Source: Acidobacteriota bacterium
GTDB lineage: Bacteria > Acidobacteriota > Holophagae > Holophagales > Holophagaceae
Length of the DNA stretch: 64,000 nt
Assembly: GCA_016213735.1 (NCBI GenBank)
Contig: JACQZU010000015.1
Coordinates: 1-64,000, forward strand
Reading direction: 5' to 3'
Part shown: positions 7,654 to 17,281 of the stretch, in pieces
Position numbering within the stretch: position 1 is the first letter of the stretch
Layout: every line of letters begins with the position of its first letter
Made by a program: the position numbers and the translations under genes
The notes under the pieces: generated by a model
Told to the model about the DNA's origin: nothing
Databases searched by the model: none
Seen by the model: the letters and a program-made list of their open reading frames with translations, nothing else

Positions 7654-9958
7654 CGAGCCCTTGGCCTCCCGTGCCGGACAGGACCGTCCAGCCGGCCCCG
7701 GTGGCCAGCACCCGAACCCCCTTCTCCGGGCCGGTCACGAAGGTAGGAATGCCCTGGACGGCGAAGCGGCCAAGCGTGGCGGCATGAGGATGGCCGAAGG
7801 GATTCCGCCTGCCGGCGCATACGAGCGCAAGGTCCGGGCCCAGGGCCCGGATCCAGGGTTCCGTGGAGGCGTTCCCTCCGCCGTGGTGGCCAGCCTTCAG
7901 GAGACGCTGCAGGCCGTTCCGAGGGGGGTCACCCAGATCGAGAAGGTCGCCTTCCTGAATGTCCAGGGCATCTCCCATCAGCCACAGTTCGCGGTCTTTC
8001 CAAACCACGCGCAGCACCAGGGAGACCATGTTGGGGTCCGGGAGGCGGTAGGCCTTGGGGGGCCACATCACATGGAAACGCCCCTCACCCCTGGTCCATT
8101 CCTCCCCGCGCCGGCTGGGCCAGGGAAGGGGCCCACCCGCCGGGGCAAAGGGACCCCAATCCCCGGAGTCCGCCAGTTCCGGAACTCGGACGGATGCGAA
8201 GGGGCGCAAGCGGGCCAGGGTTGACCATCCGCCTGCATGGTCTCCGTGGGGGTGGGTCAGCACGAGGTGGAGCGGCTCATGGACCCCTCGCCGGCTCAAG
8301 ACCCGAGCGAGGCGCCTCGCGGCCCAGGGGTTGGGACCCGTGTCCACCAGGGTGGCGTCTCCGCCGGGAATGCGGAGGATGAGGGCATCCCCCTGACCCA
8401 CGTCCAACGCTTCGAGTTCCAGGGTCCTGGCAGGCCTGCCGAGGCCCCGGGTGCCGAGGAGGGTGAAGGACGCGACTCCCAGGACCAACAGCAGGGCCCG
8501 GGTTCTGCGCCAGGTCCCCTGGGCATGGGCCAGGGCCAGCCATCCCGCCGCCAGCAGAGACCAGGCCCAGGGACAGGCGGTCGCCAGGGGGGTGATGTGG
8601 CCGAAGAGGGGGACCACCTTTTCCCCCGTCCAGGCAAGGGCCGCGCCCAAGGTGGGCGTGATGCCTGGAACAGGCAGCAGGGTGAGGAACAGGCAAACGG
8701 GGGTCAGGACGCTCACGAGGGGAAGGACCAGCAGGTTCGCGAAGACCCCGAAGGTGGGGACTCCCCCGTGGAACAGGGCCAGCAGGGGCAGGGTGGTCAG
8801 CCAGGGCGCCAGGAGCCTGGCCAAGGGGAGGGAGAAGTCTCCGAGGAGCGGGCGCAGGAAGGCCCCGAGGGGTTCGGCGGCCCAGAGGAGGCCCAGGAGG
8901 GCCCACCAGGCCAGGAGGAATCCCGGGTCCGCCCCGCAGGCCGGGTGCAGGAGCATCCAGGCGCCCAGGGCTCCGTGGAGCCCCCAGGCCGGGGGCAGCT
9001 TCCAGCCCGTCCCTCGGCCCAGGGCCCAGGCGAGACCCATGGCCAGCCCGCGCCATACCGGCGCGGAGAAACCCACCAGGGCCGCGTAGAGCAATCCGGC
9101 GGTGCAGGCGGCGAGTGAGGCGCCGCGCCGGAAGAGGCGCCGGCGCCACAGGGCCTCCACCGCCGCCATCACGAGCGTCACCTGCAGCCCGGAAACCACC
9201 AGGGTGTGGATGGTCCCGCTTTCCACAAATGGACTGGTGGCCTCCTCCCTGGCTGGCGGGATTCCCAGGGTCAGGGCCCCCCACAGATCCCGCGCGGTGC
9301 CCGCTGGGAGGGGCAGGGCCTCGAAGCGACTCCGGACGAAGGCTTGGAGGCGGAGGAGGGGCCCCGGTTCCGGCGGCCCGAGGCGCTCGAACTGGAGGGA
9401 GGAAGCCAGGGCGACCCTGCGGGGGAGGCCCTCTCCGCGCGCCCGCCAGAGGGGACGCTCCCCGAGGAAGCGGGGGGCGGGTTCCACGGCCCGCAGATCC
9501 CCCAGGAAACGGACCGGGGTGCCCGGTCCCGGGGGTGCCTCCCCATCCAGGGGCAGGGTGACCGGGATGTCCAGGCCCGCCAGGGCGGGAGGGGACCAAA
9601 GGCTGACGCGACCCCGCCGGACGCTCCCTTCCGGAGTCCAAACGCTGGAGACCCGGCCTTCCAACCGAAGGAGCCCCACAGGCAGGGACCTCTCCCTGGA
9701 GGCGAGACGCCCCAGGCCGAGCAGGGCCGCCCAGAGCGCAAACACCAGGAGTGGAACGGCCTTCCACCTTCGCGTCTTCACCAAGGGCAGGAGCAGGATG
9801 GAAGGGAGCCAACCCAGGATGGGGAACCAAGTCGGCAAGTGCCCGTCCCAGGTCTCCGGAAGAAGCCAGGGGAGGGAACAGATGGCGGCCATGGTCCAGG
9901 CCAAGGGCCAAGCCTGCGGGGCGCCGGACCTCCGCCAGAGAGATTCCCGGGTGAGCAT
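7616..9958 (-). CDS. comEC: ComEC/Rec2 DNA uptake channel
   Basis: Inner-membrane channel that carries single-stranded DNA into the cytoplasm during natural transformation. The 780-aa protein has an N-terminal DUF4131-like segment with membrane helices, a central polytopic Competence domain (about 210-490), and a C-terminal metallo-beta-lactamase domain with LTHPHGDHAGG (about residue 565), the predicted nuclease. Full-length ComEC proteins with this domain order are 700-850 aa. The start has TAAACT exactly six bases upstream and no clear Shine-Dalgarno, suggesting a leaderless transcript. Its 3' end overlaps the preceding convergent gene by 38 bp. Confidence 0.93.
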   Translation of the reverse strand: MLTRESLWRRSGAPQAWPLAWTMAAICSLPWLLPETWDGHLPTWFPILGWLPSILLLPLVKTRRWKAVPLLVFALWAALLGLGRLASRERSLPVGLLRLEGRVSSVWTPEGSVRRGRVSLWSPPALAGLDIPVTLPLDGEAPPGPGTPVRFLGDLRAVEPAPRFLGERPLWRARGEGLPRRVALASSLQFERLGPPEPGPLLRLQAFVRSRFEALPLPAGTARDLWGALTLGIPPAREEATSPFVESGTIHTLVVSGLQVTLVMAAVEALWRRRLFRRGASLAACTAGLLYAALVGFSAPVWRGLAMGLAWALGRGTGWKLPPAWGLHGALGAWMLLHPACGADPGFLLAWWALLGLLWAAEPLGAFLRPLLGDFSLPLARLLAPWLTTLPLLALFHGGVPTFGVFANLLVLPLVSVLTPVCLFLTLLPVPGITPTLGAALAWTGEKVVPLFGHITPLATACPWAWSLLAAGWLALAHAQGTWRRTRALLLVLGVASFTLLGTRGLGRPARTLELEALDVGQGDALILRIPGGDATLVDTGPNPWAARRLARVLSRRGVHEPLHLVLTHPHGDHAGGWSTLARLRPFASVRVPELADSGDWGPFAPAGGPLPWPSRRGEEWTRGEGRFHVMWPPKAYRLPDPNMVSLVLRVVWKDRELWLMGDALDIQEGDLLDLGDPPRNGLQRLLKAGHHGGGNASTEPWIRALGPDLALVCAGRRNPFGHPHAATLGRFAVQGIPTFVTGPEKGVRVLATGAGWTVLSGTGGQGLVSRKPPAPPGSE

Positions 9959-9964
9959 TTCCCG

Positions 9965-9970
9965 AGTTTA
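9965..9970 (-). promoter_or_regulatory. -10-like box TAAACT of comEC
   Basis: TAAACT read on the minus strand ends six bases before the comEC ATG. A transcript started from it would begin at or beside the start codon. No good -35 element is visible. Confidence 0.5.
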
Positions 9971-10007
9971 GGCAAGGATTTGGAGGGAACGAGGAATCGT
10001 CGAAAGC

Positions 10008-10036
10008 TTGACAGGTCCTGGGTCCTCCCGAATAGT
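10008..10036 (+). promoter_or_regulatory. Sigma-70-type promoter of the response regulator gene
   Basis: A perfect TTGACA (10008-10013) is separated by 17 bases from AATAGT (10031-10036), which matches TATAAT at four of six positions. The -10 box ends seven bases before the ATG at 10044, so the mRNA should be leaderless or nearly so. Confidence 0.65.
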
Positions 10037-10043
10037 GCCTGTC

Positions 10044-11438
10044 ATGGCCCCCTCACCCCTCAGGATCCTCCTCGTGGACGACGACCCCACGATCCTGGAA
10101 TCGGTGTCGGGACTCCTGGCCCGCCACGGGCAGGATGTGGTCCGGACGGGCTCGGGGCTTCGGGCGGCCCGTTACCTCGCGGATGAGCGCTTCGACCTGG
10201 TGGTGGTGGACCTCATGCTGCCCGACTACCACGGATTGGACCTTGCCCGGAAGGCGGTGAGCCTTCCCGATACCGTGGTGGTGGTGGTCTCGGGGACCAC
10301 CTCGGTGGAACTCGTGATCGAAACCATGAGGCTGGGGATCATGGATTTCATCCCCAAGCCCTTCCGCGTGGCGGAACTGGAAGCCGCCCTCGTGCGGGCC
10401 CTGGAGCGGGCTGCGGCTCATCGGGAAGCTCGTCGCAGCATGGAAGAGGAGGACCTGACCCCGGGAGAAGTGATCATCGGGAACAGCCCGGCCATCCAGG
10501 ATCTGCGCGCACTTTTGCGCCGGGTGGCGCCCTCCGGGTCCACGGTCCTGATCACGGGACCTTCCGGCACGGGGAAGGAACTGGTGGCGCGGACGCTTCA
10601 TCGCCTGAGCCCGAGGCGCGGGGGACCCTTCGTGGCCATCCACTGCGGGGCCATCCCGGAGAACCTGCTGGAGGACGAACTGTTCGGGCACGTCAGGGGG
10701 GCTTTCACCGATGCCAGCTCCGACCGCCTGGGCCGATTCCAGCAGGCCAACGGCGGGACCCTGTTCCTCGACGAAATCGGGACCATGCCCATGGGGCTCC
10801 AGGTGAAGCTCCTCCGGGTGCTCCAGGAGCGGGAGGTCTCCCCCCTGGGTTCGCCCAGGGTGGCGCGGGTGGACATTCGCGTGGTGGCGGCCACCAATGA
10901 GGACCTCCTCCAGCTGGTGGCCCAGAAGGGCTTCCGGGAGGACCTCTTCTACCGCCTCAACGTCCTCCCCATCCATCTCCTGCCTTTGCGGGATCACGCC
11001 TCCGACATTCCCATCCTGGTCTCCCACTTCGTCCGCCGCTTCTCCAGGCAGCTGCAGCTTCCGCCCAAGCTCGTGGATCCGGCCGTCCTGCGCCGGCTCG
11101 AGCAGTACACCTGGCCCGGCAACGTGCGGGAGCTGGAGAATGTGGTGGAGCGGGCCATGGCCCTGGGGACCTCGCCGGACCGCCTGGCCTTGCAGGACCT
11201 TCCGCCCGAGATCTCCGGCCTCCCCGACACCGGGCACGAGTACACCCTTCCCGCCCGGACGGACCTGGACGAGTTCCTGGGATCGGTGGAGCGGCGGCTG
11301 ATCCGGGAAGCACTCAGCGAATGTCACGGGAACAAGAGCGAGGCCTCCCGGCGCCTGGGGATGCGGCGCACCACCCTGCTCCACCGCCTCAAGGTCCTTG
11401 GCATCGAGGATGTGAATCCGGTCGGAGGGAACCCATGA
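10044..11438 (+). CDS. Sigma-54-dependent response regulator (NtrC family)
   Basis: A 464-aa two-component regulator expected to activate RNA polymerase-sigma54. It has a receiver domain with DDD at 12-14, phospho-acceptor Asp about 56 (VVVDLMLPDYHG) and KP near 107. The AAA+ domain has Walker A GPSGTGKE (171-178), Walker B GGTLFLDEIG, the arginine-finger block FREDLFYRLNV and WPGNVRELENV. A Fis-type HTH (ALSECHGNKSEASRRLGM) ends the protein. The sigma54-contact loop reads GAFTDA (219-224) instead of GAFTGA. The ATG at 10044 is preferred because a good promoter ends seven bases upstream. The stop overlaps the next start (ATGA). No partner histidine kinase is in the window. Confidence 0.93.
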   Translation: MAPSPLRILLVDDDPTILESVSGLLARHGQDVVRTGSGLRAARYLADERFDLVVVDLMLPDYHGLDLARKAVSLPDTVVVVVSGTTSVELVIETMRLGIMDFIPKPFRVAELEAALVRALERAAAHREARRSMEEEDLTPGEVIIGNSPAIQDLRALLRRVAPSGSTVLITGPSGTGKELVARTLHRLSPRRGGPFVAIHCGAIPENLLEDELFGHVRGAFTDASSDRLGRFQQANGGTLFLDEIGTMPMGLQVKLLRVLQEREVSPLGSPRVARVDIRVVAATNEDLLQLVAQKGFREDLFYRLNVLPIHLLPLRDHASDIPILVSHFVRRFSRQLQLPPKLVDPAVLRRLEQYTWPGNVRELENVVERAMALGTSPDRLALQDLPPEISGLPDTGHEYTLPARTDLDEFLGSVERRLIREALSECHGNKSEASRRLGMRRTTLLHRLKVLGIEDVNPVGGNP

Positions 11439-12103
11439 CCCGGAGCTTCATCGCGGCCTGGCTCGCCCTGATTCCCCTGGGAGCCTGGAGCCCGGCCGTC
11501 CACGAAATCCAGACCAAACTTGCCGCCCGGATGATCCCCTCACCCCTCGCCGCCATGCTCCATTCCCAGAGGGAAGCCCTGCTCGAATCGGCCCGGGGCC
11601 TTCCAAGCGACGAAGCTCCCACGCTCGAGGACGTAAGGGCCCAATACCTCCGGATCCGGAGGGTGAGCGGCGCCCATCCGACCCCCCGTCGTCTCGCGGT
11701 GGAACTGGGCCTCCTTGGACACCTCGTGCAGACGCTGACGGACCCGGGCGCCACCCGGGGGATGACCCCCCTCCGGGAGGCCTTTACGGCTTTTGCGGAC
11801 GAGAACCTGGGGAAATTGGTCCTCACCCGTGCCCCGGTCTGGGCCAAGGACGGCGGGTTCGACCTCGGGCCCCACCTGGAGGCCTGGGTTCGGGAGAAAT
11901 CCGAGAGGCACCAGCGGATCCTGGAGCAATTCGACCAGGCCAACGGGGCCAGGCTTGGAGACTGGGGAGAACTTTCCATCCCCTTCGCCCAACTCCAACT
12001 GTCCTTCTGCAGCGGGGTCCATGCCACCGCGAACCTCTGGATCCTCCTCTGGAGGGAGGTCGGGGACCTCTGGCCCGTCCCCGCGGAGTCCCCGGCCCGC
12101 TAG
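11435..12103 (+). CDS. Secreted protein, weakly similar to zinc-dependent phospholipase C / S1-P1 nuclease fold
   Basis: A 222-aa protein with an N-terminal hydrophobic leader (AAWLALIPLGAW) that looks like a signal peptide. Mature-region features recall the helical zinc PLC/P1 nuclease fold: WSPAVHEIQTKLAARMI near the N terminus, ELGLLGHLVQTLTDPG in the middle and SGVHATANLWILLW near the end, each with a histidine in a plausible metal-ligand position. Zinc ligands are not all evident, so activity is uncertain. It overlaps the response regulator stop by 4 bp and is probably co-transcribed with it. I do not recognise a specific family name. Confidence 0.5.
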   Translation: MTRSFIAAWLALIPLGAWSPAVHEIQTKLAARMIPSPLAAMLHSQREALLESARGLPSDEAPTLEDVRAQYLRIRRVSGAHPTPRRLAVELGLLGHLVQTLTDPGATRGMTPLREAFTAFADENLGKLVLTRAPVWAKDGGFDLGPHLEAWVREKSERHQRILEQFDQANGARLGDWGELSIPFAQLQLSFCSGVHATANLWILLWREVGDLWPVPAESPAR

Positions 12104-12156
12104 GTTTTTCCTGGTGACTGGACTATCTTTGTTACTCGGGTTCGGGGAGAAAATTC

Positions 12157-14082
12157 ATGGCCACCTATTCACGCATGGGAGCCTTCCTGCTTTCAGGAGA
12201 GCTTGCGTCCGATTCGCTCGGCAAGGTCTTGCGGGGCGTGTCCATCATCGGGAACACCTACGATCGTCACGTGCTCATCCGCACCTTCTCGGATGAACTC
12301 CTGCAGGCCGGGCTCGCCAGCCGCCTCCTGGAGGCCTCCAAGCTGCTTCCCCAGTTGGGCGGCAGCAAGGCCTTCGGGCTCAACTACCGCATCGAGACCA
12401 GCGGCACGCCCCATGTGGCCTGCGACTACATTCCGGGCCGGAGCCTGGCCCAGCTGATCGAGAAGGCCAAGCAGGAACAGATCCCCTTCGGCGTGGACCA
12501 CGCCCTGTCCGTGGTTCAGGGTCTGGCCCAGGGCATCATCCAGCTGCATTCCAAAGGACTCTCGCACGGCACCCTGTCCCCCCACAGCGTCTGGGTGAGT
12601 TTCGAAGGCGCCGCCATGCTCCTGGACGTGCCGTTTGCGGCACCGCTGAAGGCCCTGGCGGCCAAGACCCCCTTCCTCAAGGCCTCCCTCGAGCCCTACG
12701 CCAGCGACAAGGCCGGCCACGCCCTCGCCCAGGACCTCTACGCCCTGGGCGCCATCCTCTATGAACTTCTGACCTTCGAGCGTCTCACGGTGGGGGCGGG
12801 CCCCGGTTCCGTGCTCCACCTGGCCACATTGAAGGCGGCCCAGGAAGATGCCCCGATTCCCGCCGAGATCCAGGGTCTGCTCCAGCGCCTGCTGCTGGTG
12901 GGCCAGCCTTACGAGGACGTCCAGGCCTTCAATGGGGACCTCGAACGGGTGCTCTACGACGGCGACTACAGCCCCACCACCTTCAACATGGCCTTCTTCA
13001 TGCACACGCTCTTCCGGGAGGAGAACGACCGGGACGCGCTCGCCATGAAGGCGGACCAGTCGGAGGATTTCGCGGCGTACGCCAGCGCCGTGGAGGCGGC
13101 CAAGGTCCGACCCATTCAGATGGAGCCCGTTCGGCACGAGGGCGAAGTGGTGGCCCAGAAATCCACCTTGGTGAAGGCTGTGGTGGGTGTGGCAGCCGCG
13201 TTGGCCCTCATCGTGGGGGGCGGATGGCTCTACATTCGCGGGCAGCACAAGGAAATGGAGAAGATTCAGGGACAGCTGGCCTCCCTGCAGCAGGAGCAGG
13301 CGCTGTCCCTGCAAAAGGCGGCCGACCTCCAGAACCAGGAGCAGGCCGTCCTCAAGGAAAAGGAGAAGGCCCAGAAGGAGTTGGCGAGCGCCAAGTCAAC
13401 CACGGAGAGGGAAGACAAGCAGAAGCAACTCCTGGAGCAGGAGAAGAGGCTGGAGGAGATCACCCGGCAGCGCCAGGAGGAAGAGCGGAAACAGAAGGAA
13501 CGAGAAACCCGGGCGCAGCAGCTGGCCGCCACGGTGGCCGCCAAAGGAGCCGTCGCCCCTCCTCCCGCCGCGCCTCAACCATCCCCCCAGCCCGCCGGAA
13601 CCTCGGGATCTGCCCAGGGGTCGCAGGCTGCCTCTGGGGCTCCCCAGGTGGCGGCCAAAGCACAGGAACCGCCCAAGCCGGGCCCAGCCGCCCCTTCTCC
13701 CCAACCGGCTGCCTCCACCCCGCCGCCGCCCGCGCCGACCCCGACGCCCTCCCTGCCTCCCCAGTCCGCGCCCGCCGCCCCGGCGGTGGAGACGCCGGTC
13801 CAGCTGGTGACCCAGTCCACGCCGTCCCTTCCCTCCCGGGCCAGGAACCCCATGAACCCCCATCGCACGAAGGAGTTCGTCAACATCCGCCTCCGGGTTT
13901 TCGTGGATGCCCAGGGTCGGGCCCAGAAGGTCACCATCGTCGAGGGTGCCGACGGCCCTTGGGGCTACAACGAGGCCGCCCAGGAGGCCGCCCTCCAGTC
14001 CACCTTCGCGCCGGCCACGAAGGACGGCAAACCCGTGACGGGATACATCAACATGAACGTCCGCTTCGCACGACCGCGCTAG
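12157..14082 (+). CDS. Pseudokinase - membrane anchor - coiled coil - TonB C-terminal domain protein
   Basis: A 641-aa fusion not assignable to a named gene. Residues 1-300 resemble a Ser/Thr kinase fold ([19 protein letters not shown] in place of the HRDLKPxN catalytic loop; [16 protein letters not shown] as the alphaF region), but the catalytic Asp is lost (HGT), the DFG position reads LDVP, and the beta-3 lysine is not found. One transmembrane helix lies at about 339-361. A glutamine/glutamate/lysine-rich coiled coil spans about 362-460, and a Pro/Ala-rich linker spans about 465-560, long enough to cross the periplasm. A TonB_C-type domain follows (565-641; [20 protein letters not shown]). 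A cytoplasmic sensing or scaffold domain may thus be coupled to the envelope. GGGGAG upstream serves as RBS. Confidence 0.75.
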   Translation: MATYSRMGAFLLSGELASDSLGKVLRGVSIIGNTYDRHVLIRTFSDELLQAGLASRLLEASKLLPQLGGSKAFGLNYRIETSGTPHVACDYIPGRSLAQLIEKAKQEQIPFGVDHALSVVQGLAQGIIQLHSKGLSHGTLSPHSVWVSFEGAAMLLDVPFAAPLKALAAKTPFLKASLEPYASDKAGHALAQDLYALGAILYELLTFERLTVGAGPGSVLHLATLKAAQEDAPIPAEIQGLLQRLLLVGQPYEDVQAFNGDLERVLYDGDYSPTTFNMAFFMHTLFREENDRDALAMKADQSEDFAAYASAVEAAKVRPIQMEPVRHEGEVVAQKSTLVKAVVGVAAALALIVGGGWLYIRGQHKEMEKIQGQLASLQQEQALSLQKAADLQNQEQAVLKEKEKAQKELASAKSTTEREDKQKQLLEQEKRLEEITRQRQEEERKQKERETRAQQLAATVAAKGAVAPPPAAPQPSPQPAGTSGSAQGSQAASGAPQVAAKAQEPPKPGPAAPSPQPAASTPPPPAPTPTPSLPPQSAPAAPAVETPVQLVTQSTPSLPSRARNPMNPHRTKEFVNIRLRVFVDAQGRAQKVTIVEGADGPWGYNEAAQEAALQSTFAPATKDGKPVTGYINMNVRFARPR

Positions 14083-14534
14083 AGAAGCTCCTCGGCGCGC
14101 GCCCGGGCCAGGCGATCCACCCGTTCGTTCTCCGGATGCCCCGAGTGGCCCCTCACCCAGTGGGGGGCCACGCTGTGGATGGCCGACAGGCGCTCAAGGT
14201 CCTGCCAGAGGTCCACGTTGAGCACCGGGGAGCGGTCGGCCTTGCGCCAGCCCGCCCGGCTCCAGGCAGCCATCCACTCCCGAAGGCCCTTCACCACGTA
14301 TTGACTGTCTGAGAAGAGCTCCACGGAGCAGGGTCGGGTGAGGGCCTCCAGGCCCCGAATGGCGGCGGTCAGTTCCATGCGGTTGTTGGTGGTTTCCTGC
14401 TGGCCGCCGCTTCCCTCCTTCTCCGCGTACCCGCCCCTGGCGCGGCTCCGGAGCAGGTAGGCCCAGCCCCCGGGGCCGGGGTTGCCGAGGCAGGCCCCGT
14501 CGCAGAAGATCTCCACCCGGGGGCGCACCGGCAT
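14079..14534 (-). CDS. rnhA: Ribonuclease HI
   Basis: Cleaves the RNA strand of RNA-DNA hybrids (primer removal, R-loops). The 151-aa length is standard. Catalytic carboxylates are recognisable: Asp in [16 protein letters not shown], Glu in [12 protein letters not shown], Asp in [12 protein letters not shown], and the C-terminal [15 protein letters not shown] with its His and Asp. It lies 10 bp downstream of the lysine aminotransferase gene on the same strand and is probably co-transcribed. It overlaps the end of the convergent pseudokinase-TonB gene by 4 bp. Confidence 0.95.
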   Translation of the reverse strand: MPVRPRVEIFCDGACLGNPGPGGWAYLLRSRARGGYAEKEGSGGQQETTNNRMELTAAIRGLEALTRPCSVELFSDSQYVVKGLREWMAAWSRAGWRKADRSPVLNVDLWQDLERLSAIHSVAPHWVRGHSGHPENERVDRLARARAEELL

Positions 14535-14544
14535 CCCCCGAGGA

Positions 14545-15924
14545 CTATTCGGAAGCCTTGATGGTCCGGGCCACGGAGCCGATGGCCTTGTGGAGGATCT
14601 CCACTCCGAGGTCCAGATCCTCGGTCCTGAGGTTGAGGGCCGGCCGGAAACGGAGACCCTGCTGGCCCGTGGCCAGGATGATCATTCCCAATTCCTGGCA
14701 CTTGGCCACCACCTGCCCCCGGAGGTCGGGGCTCTCCATGTCGATGGCGCAGAACAGGCCGAGGCCCCGCGGGTTCGCGGTGACGTCGGGGAAGTCCCGG
14801 GCGATCTGCTGGAGACCCGCCTGGAGCCGGAGACCCTGGTTCCAGCAGTGCTCCAGGAGCTTCTCCTCCTCGATGACCTCGATGATCCGGGTGCCCCGCA
14901 CCATGTCCACGAGGTTCCCGCCCCAGGTGCTGTTGATGCGGCTGGGGATCTTGAAGACGCTGTCCACTTCGTCCAGGCGGGGACCCGCCGCGATTCCGCA
15001 GGCCTGGGTCTTCTTCCCGAAGCTGATGATGTCGGGTTTCACCCCCGCGTGCTCGTGGGCCCACCACTTTCCGGTGGCCCCGAAGCCGGTCTGGACCTCG
15101 TCGAACACCAGGAGGAATTCGTACTCGTCAGCCAGGGCCCGCAGTTTCCGGAGGAATTCCGGCCGGAAGTGGTTGTCCCCGCCTTCCCCCTGGATGGGCT
15201 CGATGATGAGGCAGGCGATGTCGTCGGGATCCTGGAGCACCGCCTGGAGAATGGCGGCCACGGCTTCCCGCTCCACCGCCTCCACCGCGGCGAGGTTTGC
15301 TCCCCTCAGGGGGAAGGTGACTTTGGGATTGGGGATCCGGGGCCAGTTGAACTTGGGGAAATACTGGTGTTTCCTGGGGTCCGCGGTGTTGGTGAGGGAG
15401 AGGGTGTAGCCGCTCCGGCCGTGGAAGGCCTCCTTGAAATGGATGACCTTGCTGCCCTTCTCGGGCTTCCCCTGGGCGAGGTTCTTCCTCACCTTCCAGT
15501 CGAAGGCGGCCTTGAGCGCGTTCTCAACGGCCAGGGCGCCGCCGTCGATCCAGAAGAGGCGGTGAAGGTAGGGAGGGAGGCAGTGGGTGGCGAAGGTCTC
15601 CACCCAGGTGGCGTAGGCCGTGGTGTAGATGTCGGAGTTCGCCGGCTTGTTGACCGCGATGGACCCGAGGTGCTTCTCGAATTCCGGCTCCCGGAGCCGG
15701 GGATGGTTGTGCCCCAGGGGCGTGGTCGCGAAGAAGGTGTAGAAGTCCAGGAATTTCCTCCCGTCCCGGGCATCCACGAGCCATGACCCCTGGCTCTTCT
15801 CGAGGTCCATGACCAGGTGGAAGCCGTCCACGAGCATGTGCCGGCCGAGGGCCTCGAAGACCCGGGCGGGGTTCATGGTGCTGCCCTGGGTCTGGGAATG
15901 CTTGATTCCAGCGGGCGTGAGCAT
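14545..15924 (-). CDS. lat: L-lysine 6-transaminase
   Basis: PLP-dependent class III aminotransferase moving the epsilon-amino group of lysine to 2-oxoglutarate, giving 2-aminoadipate semialdehyde (piperideine-6-carboxylate). The 459-aa sequence matches lysine 6-aminotransferases rather than ornithine/GABA enzymes: [52 protein letters not shown], and the PLP lysine in [11 protein letters not shown]. The start at 15924 has GGAGG at good distance; the internal ATG at 15876 lacks one. The usual partner dehydrogenase is not nearby. It is divergent from moaE with only 49 bp between them. Confidence 0.88.
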   Translation of the reverse strand: MLTPAGIKHSQTQGSTMNPARVFEALGRHMLVDGFHLVMDLEKSQGSWLVDARDGRKFLDFYTFFATTPLGHNHPRLREPEFEKHLGSIAVNKPANSDIYTTAYATWVETFATHCLPPYLHRLFWIDGGALAVENALKAAFDWKVRKNLAQGKPEKGSKVIHFKEAFHGRSGYTLSLTNTADPRKHQYFPKFNWPRIPNPKVTFPLRGANLAAVEAVEREAVAAILQAVLQDPDDIACLIIEPIQGEGGDNHFRPEFLRKLRALADEYEFLLVFDEVQTGFGATGKWWAHEHAGVKPDIISFGKKTQACGIAAGPRLDEVDSVFKIPSRINSTWGGNLVDMVRGTRIIEVIEEEKLLEHCWNQGLRLQAGLQQIARDFPDVTANPRGLGLFCAIDMESPDLRGQVVAKCQELGMIILATGQQGLRFRPALNLRTEDLDLGVEILHKAIGSVARTIKASE

Positions 15925-15973
15925 GCGACCTCCAGCCCTCCAGTGTACCTTGGGGGCTGGGAGGAGTCCGGCG

Positions 15974-16405
15974 GTGGTTCCCGTGGTGTCGGTGGGGCAG
16001 GGCGTCCTTCAGACGCAGGAAATCCGGGGCTCTGTCTGCGATCCCGGGGCCGGCGCGGTGGTGCTCTTCGAGGGTTGTGCCCGAGATCACCACGGGGGAA
16101 GACGGGTGGAGGAACTGGCCTACGAGGCCTTCGTCCCCATGGCAGAACTTGAACTCAGGGATCTCCGCGAGGAGGCGATGTCCCGTTTCGGGCTCCAGCG
16201 TTGTGTCATCCACCACAGGATCGGAACCGTACCGGTGGGGGAGGCGGCGGTGGTGGTCGCGACGGCCTCGGCGCATCGTGGGGCAGCCTTCGAGTCGGCC
16301 CAGTGGATCATGGACAGGATCAAGGAACGCGTTCCCATCTGGAAAAGGGAGCGCTACGCCAACGGGGAAAGTTCCTGGGTTGAAGGCCAGGAACGCCTCC
16401 TCTGA
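15974..16405 (+). CDS. moaE: Molybdopterin synthase catalytic subunit MoaE
   Basis: Forms molybdopterin by inserting the dithiolene sulfurs supplied by MoaD. Family blocks are clear: GAVVLFEGCARDHHGGRRV, LAYEAFVPMAELEL, IHHRIGTVPVGEAAVVV, SAHRGAAFESAQWIMDRIK and VPIWKRE with the active-site lysines. The 143-aa length is normal. The GTG start at 15974 follows GGAGG (15960-15964) with 9-nt spacing. No moaD, moaA or moaC is nearby, so the small subunit must be encoded elsewhere. Confidence 0.9.
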   Translation: MVPVVSVGQGVLQTQEIRGSVCDPGAGAVVLFEGCARDHHGGRRVEELAYEAFVPMAELELRDLREEAMSRFGLQRCVIHHRIGTVPVGEAAVVVATASAHRGAAFESAQWIMDRIKERVPIWKRERYANGESSWVEGQERLL

Positions 16406-16495
16406 CCCGGGGACCCCCGGAGCCGGCCTGGCCGAAGTCTGGGCCCCGGGGCGCACTGGCACGGGTCTGGCCCCACCTGGGCTGGAGATGCCCAG

Positions 16496-17257
16496 ATGGA
16501 TCCTGGCTACTATGTCGCCGCCGGCAGCCTCGCCGCCCGGAGCCTGCAGCTGGAGGTCCTGGCAAACAACCTCGCCAACGCGGGCACCGTGGGCTACAAG
16601 CGGGAATTGAGTTTCTTCACCATTTTCAACAAGACACAGGCCTTCGGGGCTGGGGCCCGGTCCTTTTCCAGGGACCTCAACGATGGAACCCTTCTGGCCC
16701 AGAAGGGCCTGGACATGACCCAGGGAGCGGCGAAATTCACCGGGGCAAACCTGGACCTGGCCATCGAGGGTGACGCCTTCTTCGTCCTCCAGACCCCCCA
16801 GGGCACCCGGGTCACCCGGGATGGCCGATTCACTCTGGGGAAGGACGGACTGCTTCAGGCCTTGGACGGGAGTCCCGTGCTGGGCAAAAATGGTCAGCCG
16901 ATCCGCCTGGACCCTTCCAAACCTCAGGTGAACGTGGGCGCGGATGGAAGCATTTCCCAGGGAACCACGAACCAGGACCAGGAAAGCATGGGCCAGCTCG
17001 AACTGAAGGCCTATGCCAATCCAGGGAGCCTTCCTCGGGCGGGCGTCCTGCGCTTCGAACCGGCCGGCCAGACGGAGGTTCCGCCCAGGGCGACGGTTTC
17101 GCAAGGGCACCTGGAACAGAGTTCCGTGGATGTTCCCGCAGCCCTCGTGGAGATGATCCGGGTCAACCGGCTCTTCGAGATGAGCCTGAAGGTCGCCAGC
17201 ACCCTCTCCAATGACCTCGACAGCCGTGCCATCAACGACATCGCCGGGCTCCGGTAG
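16496..17257 (+). CDS. flgF: Flagellar basal-body rod protein FlgF
   Basis: Proximal rod component of the flagellar basal body, exported by the flagellar type III system. The 253-aa protein has the conserved N-terminal rod motif LQLEVLANNLANAGTVGYKRE and a C-terminal helix with MIRVNRLFEMSLKV, which pack into the axial coiled coil. The central part includes DLAIEGDAFFVLQTPQG and TRDGRFTLGKDGLLQ, typical of FlgF/FlgG. GGAG sits 8 nt upstream. It is the first gene of a flgF-flgG-flgA set. Confidence 0.93.
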   Translation: MDPGYYVAAGSLAARSLQLEVLANNLANAGTVGYKRELSFFTIFNKTQAFGAGARSFSRDLNDGTLLAQKGLDMTQGAAKFTGANLDLAIEGDAFFVLQTPQGTRVTRDGRFTLGKDGLLQALDGSPVLGKNGQPIRLDPSKPQVNVGADGSISQGTTNQDQESMGQLELKAYANPGSLPRAGVLRFEPAGQTEVPPRATVSQGHLEQSSVDVPAALVEMIRVNRLFEMSLKVASTLSNDLDSRAINDIAGLR

Positions 17258-17281
17258 CCCCCAAGCCCTCAGGAGCATTCC

